Position numbers and translations under genes: made by a program. From Pseudomonas sp. Q1-7 (GTDB taxonomy: Bacteria > Pseudomonadota > Gammaproteobacteria > Pseudomonadales > Pseudomonadaceae), in assembly GCF_028010285.1 (NCBI RefSeq), contig NZ_CP116304.1, forward strand, positions 2,558,501 through 2,622,500: a stretch of 64,000 bases of DNA. The letters run 5' to 3'. Numbering within the stretch: position 1 is the first letter of the stretch; each line of letters opens with the position of its first letter. Shown piece after piece: positions 62,774 to 64,000 of the stretch. The notes under the pieces were generated by a model. That model did not search any database and was not told the DNA's origin. It worked only from the letters and a program-made list of their open reading frames with translations.

Positions 62774-64000
62774 ATGCAACTCAAGTACAAGATCGTGACC
62801 CTCAGCGTCCTGCCGCTCATTGCGTCGGTGCTGTTCATCTGCGTCCTGGTATTCGCCCAGAGCCAGAAGCTGGAAGAAGAACAGGCCAAGCTGGTGGAAA
62901 GCAGCATCATGGCGGCCAAGAAGGCCGAGCTGAAGAACTACCTGGAACTGGCCCTGAGCTTGATCGCGCCGCTGTATGACAGCGGCCGGGATGACGAGGA
63001 GGTCAGGCAGCAGGCGCTGAACATGCTGGCGCGGGCCAACTTCGGCCTGGATGGCTACTTCTTCGTCTACGACCGCCACGGCAAGAACCTGATGCACCCG
63101 CGCCAGGCCAATCTGGTGGGCAAGGAACTCATTGGCATGAAGGACAAGAATGGCCTGCCGGTGATCCAGGCGCTGCTGGACAGCGCCCAGAAGGGCGACG
63201 GCTACCAGCTCTATACCTGGGAGAAGCCGTCTTCCAGGCAGGTGACGGAAAAGCTCTCCTACGTGGTGATGCTGGACCGCTGGGGCTGGATGCTCGGCAC
63301 CGGCATCTATATCGATGATGTCGAGGTGGCCACCTCCAAGTCCCGCCAGGAGGTGGCGAGCGGGGTGCTGACCACGGTGCTGGCCATTGCCTCCTTCTCG
63401 CTGATCGCCGTGCTGGTGGTGTTCAGCGGTGGGCTGATGCTGAACTTCACCGAGCACCGCCTGGCCGACCGCAAACTGTCGGCACTCAACCAGCGCATCG
63501 TCCACCTGCAGGAAGAGGAACGGTCGCGGGTATCAAGGGAGCTGCACGATGGCATCAGCCAGCAACTGGTCTCCATCAAGTTTCAGTTCGAACTGGCCAG
63601 CCTGGAGCTGGAGAACGGGCAGGGCAGGGCGCTGGACAACCTGCGCGCCGGCACTGCGCGGCTGGGCGAGGCCATTGGCGAGATCCGTCGCATCTCCCAT
63701 GACCTGCGGCCCTCGCTGCTGGATACCCTCGGCCTGTCGCCGGCCATCGACCAACTGGTGCGCGAATTCGAACAGCGCACCGCGATCCGCACCCAGTACG
63801 AGCGCGGGCTGGATGACGCACAGGTGGAGACGGATGTATCCGTCACGCTGTTCCGCATCATTCAGGAGGCGCTCGGCAACATCGAGCGCCATTCCCAGGC
63901 CGGCGCCGCTATAATTTCGCTCTCCACGTCCAGGCACGCCATTGTCCTCCGCGTGGAGGACAATGGCGTGGGATTCGATCCCGGCCTGATGGACAGGAGT
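62774..64000 (+). CDS. Cache-domain sensor histidine kinase, NarL type (3' end outside window)
   Basis: 409 residues are visible. Membrane helix at 8-28, periplasmic single-cache domain (GYFFVYDRHGKNLMHPRQ, then LSYVVMLDRWGWMLGTGIYI), second helix at 198-225, HisKA_3 domain with RELHDG (His258) and the beginning of an HATPase domain (N box about 375-395, DNGVGF). It should phosphorylate a LuxR/NarL-type regulator, probably encoded just beyond the window. sCache domains of this kind bind small carboxylates. Divergent from the OprD porin gene. Confidence 0.92.
   Translation, partial: MQLKYKIVTLSVLPLIASVLFICVLVFAQSQKLEEEQAKLVESSIMAAKKAELKNYLELALSLIAPLYDSGRDDEEVRQQALNMLARANFGLDGYFFVYDRHGKNLMHPRQANLVGKELIGMKDKNGLPVIQALLDSAQKGDGYQLYTWEKPSSRQVTEKLSYVVMLDRWGWMLGTGIYIDDVEVATSKSRQEVASGVLTTVLAIASFSLIAVLVVFSGGLMLNFTEHRLADRKLSALNQRIVHLQEEERSRVSRELHDGISQQLVSIKFQFELASLELENGQGRALDNLRAGTARLGEAIGEIRRISHDLRPSLLDTLGLSPAIDQLVREFEQRTAIRTQYERGLDDAQVETDVSVTLFRIIQEALGNIERHSQAGAAIISLSTSRHAIVLRVEDNGVGFDPGLMDRS
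63935..63970. repeat. Perfect 36-base inverted repeat within the kinase gene
   Basis: CACGCCATTGTCCTCC, four bases (GCGT), GGAGGACAATGGCGTG. All 16 base pairs match. It encodes HAIVLRVEDNGV around the ATP-binding N/G1 region. Confidence 0.9.

Noticed and set aside
1-64000. CRISPR array or rRNA operon
   Set aside because: No set of regularly spaced direct repeats and no rRNA-like sequence was seen; the only RNA gene recognised is tRNA-Ser.

Overview
The window is GC-rich, densely coded DNA from a Pseudomonas-type gammaproteobacterium. The evidence is a kdpFABC-kdpDE locus in the gene order I recall for P. aeruginosa PAO1 around PA1617-PA1640, an OprD-family porin, a ydcSTUV-type polyamine ABC operon, REP/REPIN palindromes of the Pseudomonas kind, and cstA-ybdD-yjiA in Pseudomonas order. 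The genus is an inference from content; no rRNA is present to confirm it.

Layout. 0-9 kb: end of a SixA-like phosphatase, acyl-CoA ligase plus thioesterase, AraC regulator, two alpha/beta hydrolases, a DUF4892-like secreted protein, an AI-2E-type exporter and a membrane GGDEF protein. 9.3-18.3 kb: kdpF-A-B-C-D-E and glutaminase, with a REPIN between kdpD and kdpE. 18.4-24.7 kb: patatin, small lipoprotein, a Baeyer-Villiger monooxygenase/esterase/SDR operon, RraB and a class I amidotransferase. 24.9-31.2 kb (minus strand): putrescine-type ABC transporter with gamma-aminobutyraldehyde dehydrogenase, and a mycobacterial-type three-cysteine peroxiredoxin. 31.6-35.6 kb: an Anbu (proteasome-like) operon with ATP-grasp, alpha-E and transglutaminase genes, preceded by a near-perfect sigma-54 promoter. 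35.7-41.1 kb: cytochrome c and rhodanese genes, then a thiolase/multifunctional beta-oxidation pair. 41.2-47.5 kb (minus strand): a six-gene catabolic cluster (GntP permease, RpiR regulator, D-aminoacylase-like deacylase, RidA, KDG-kinase-like PfkB, fold-type III PLP lyase) that I interpret as N-acyl-D-glucosaminate (oxidised amino-sugar) catabolism. 47.8-51.5 kb: small orphan proteins, amidotransferase, CorA transporter, crotonase. 51.7-55.7 kb: tRNA-Ser(GGA), a PIN/NYN-like gene, decayed integrase and ParB remnants, NAD malate dehydrogenase, a truncated CSS-motif gene and orphan ORFs; this is the accessory part. 56-64 kb: secreted orphan, LysE exporter, cstA-ybdD-yjiA, a non-coding insertion element sitting in a terminator, an OprD porin and the start of a cache-domain NarL-type histidine kinase.

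The strongest leads are the sigma-54-controlled Anbu operon, the proposed glucosaminate cluster, the small insertion element that split a bidirectional terminator hairpin at 61.1-61.3 kb, the decayed island beside tRNA-Ser, and a perfect 16-bp-arm palindrome inside the ATP-binding region of the final kinase gene.
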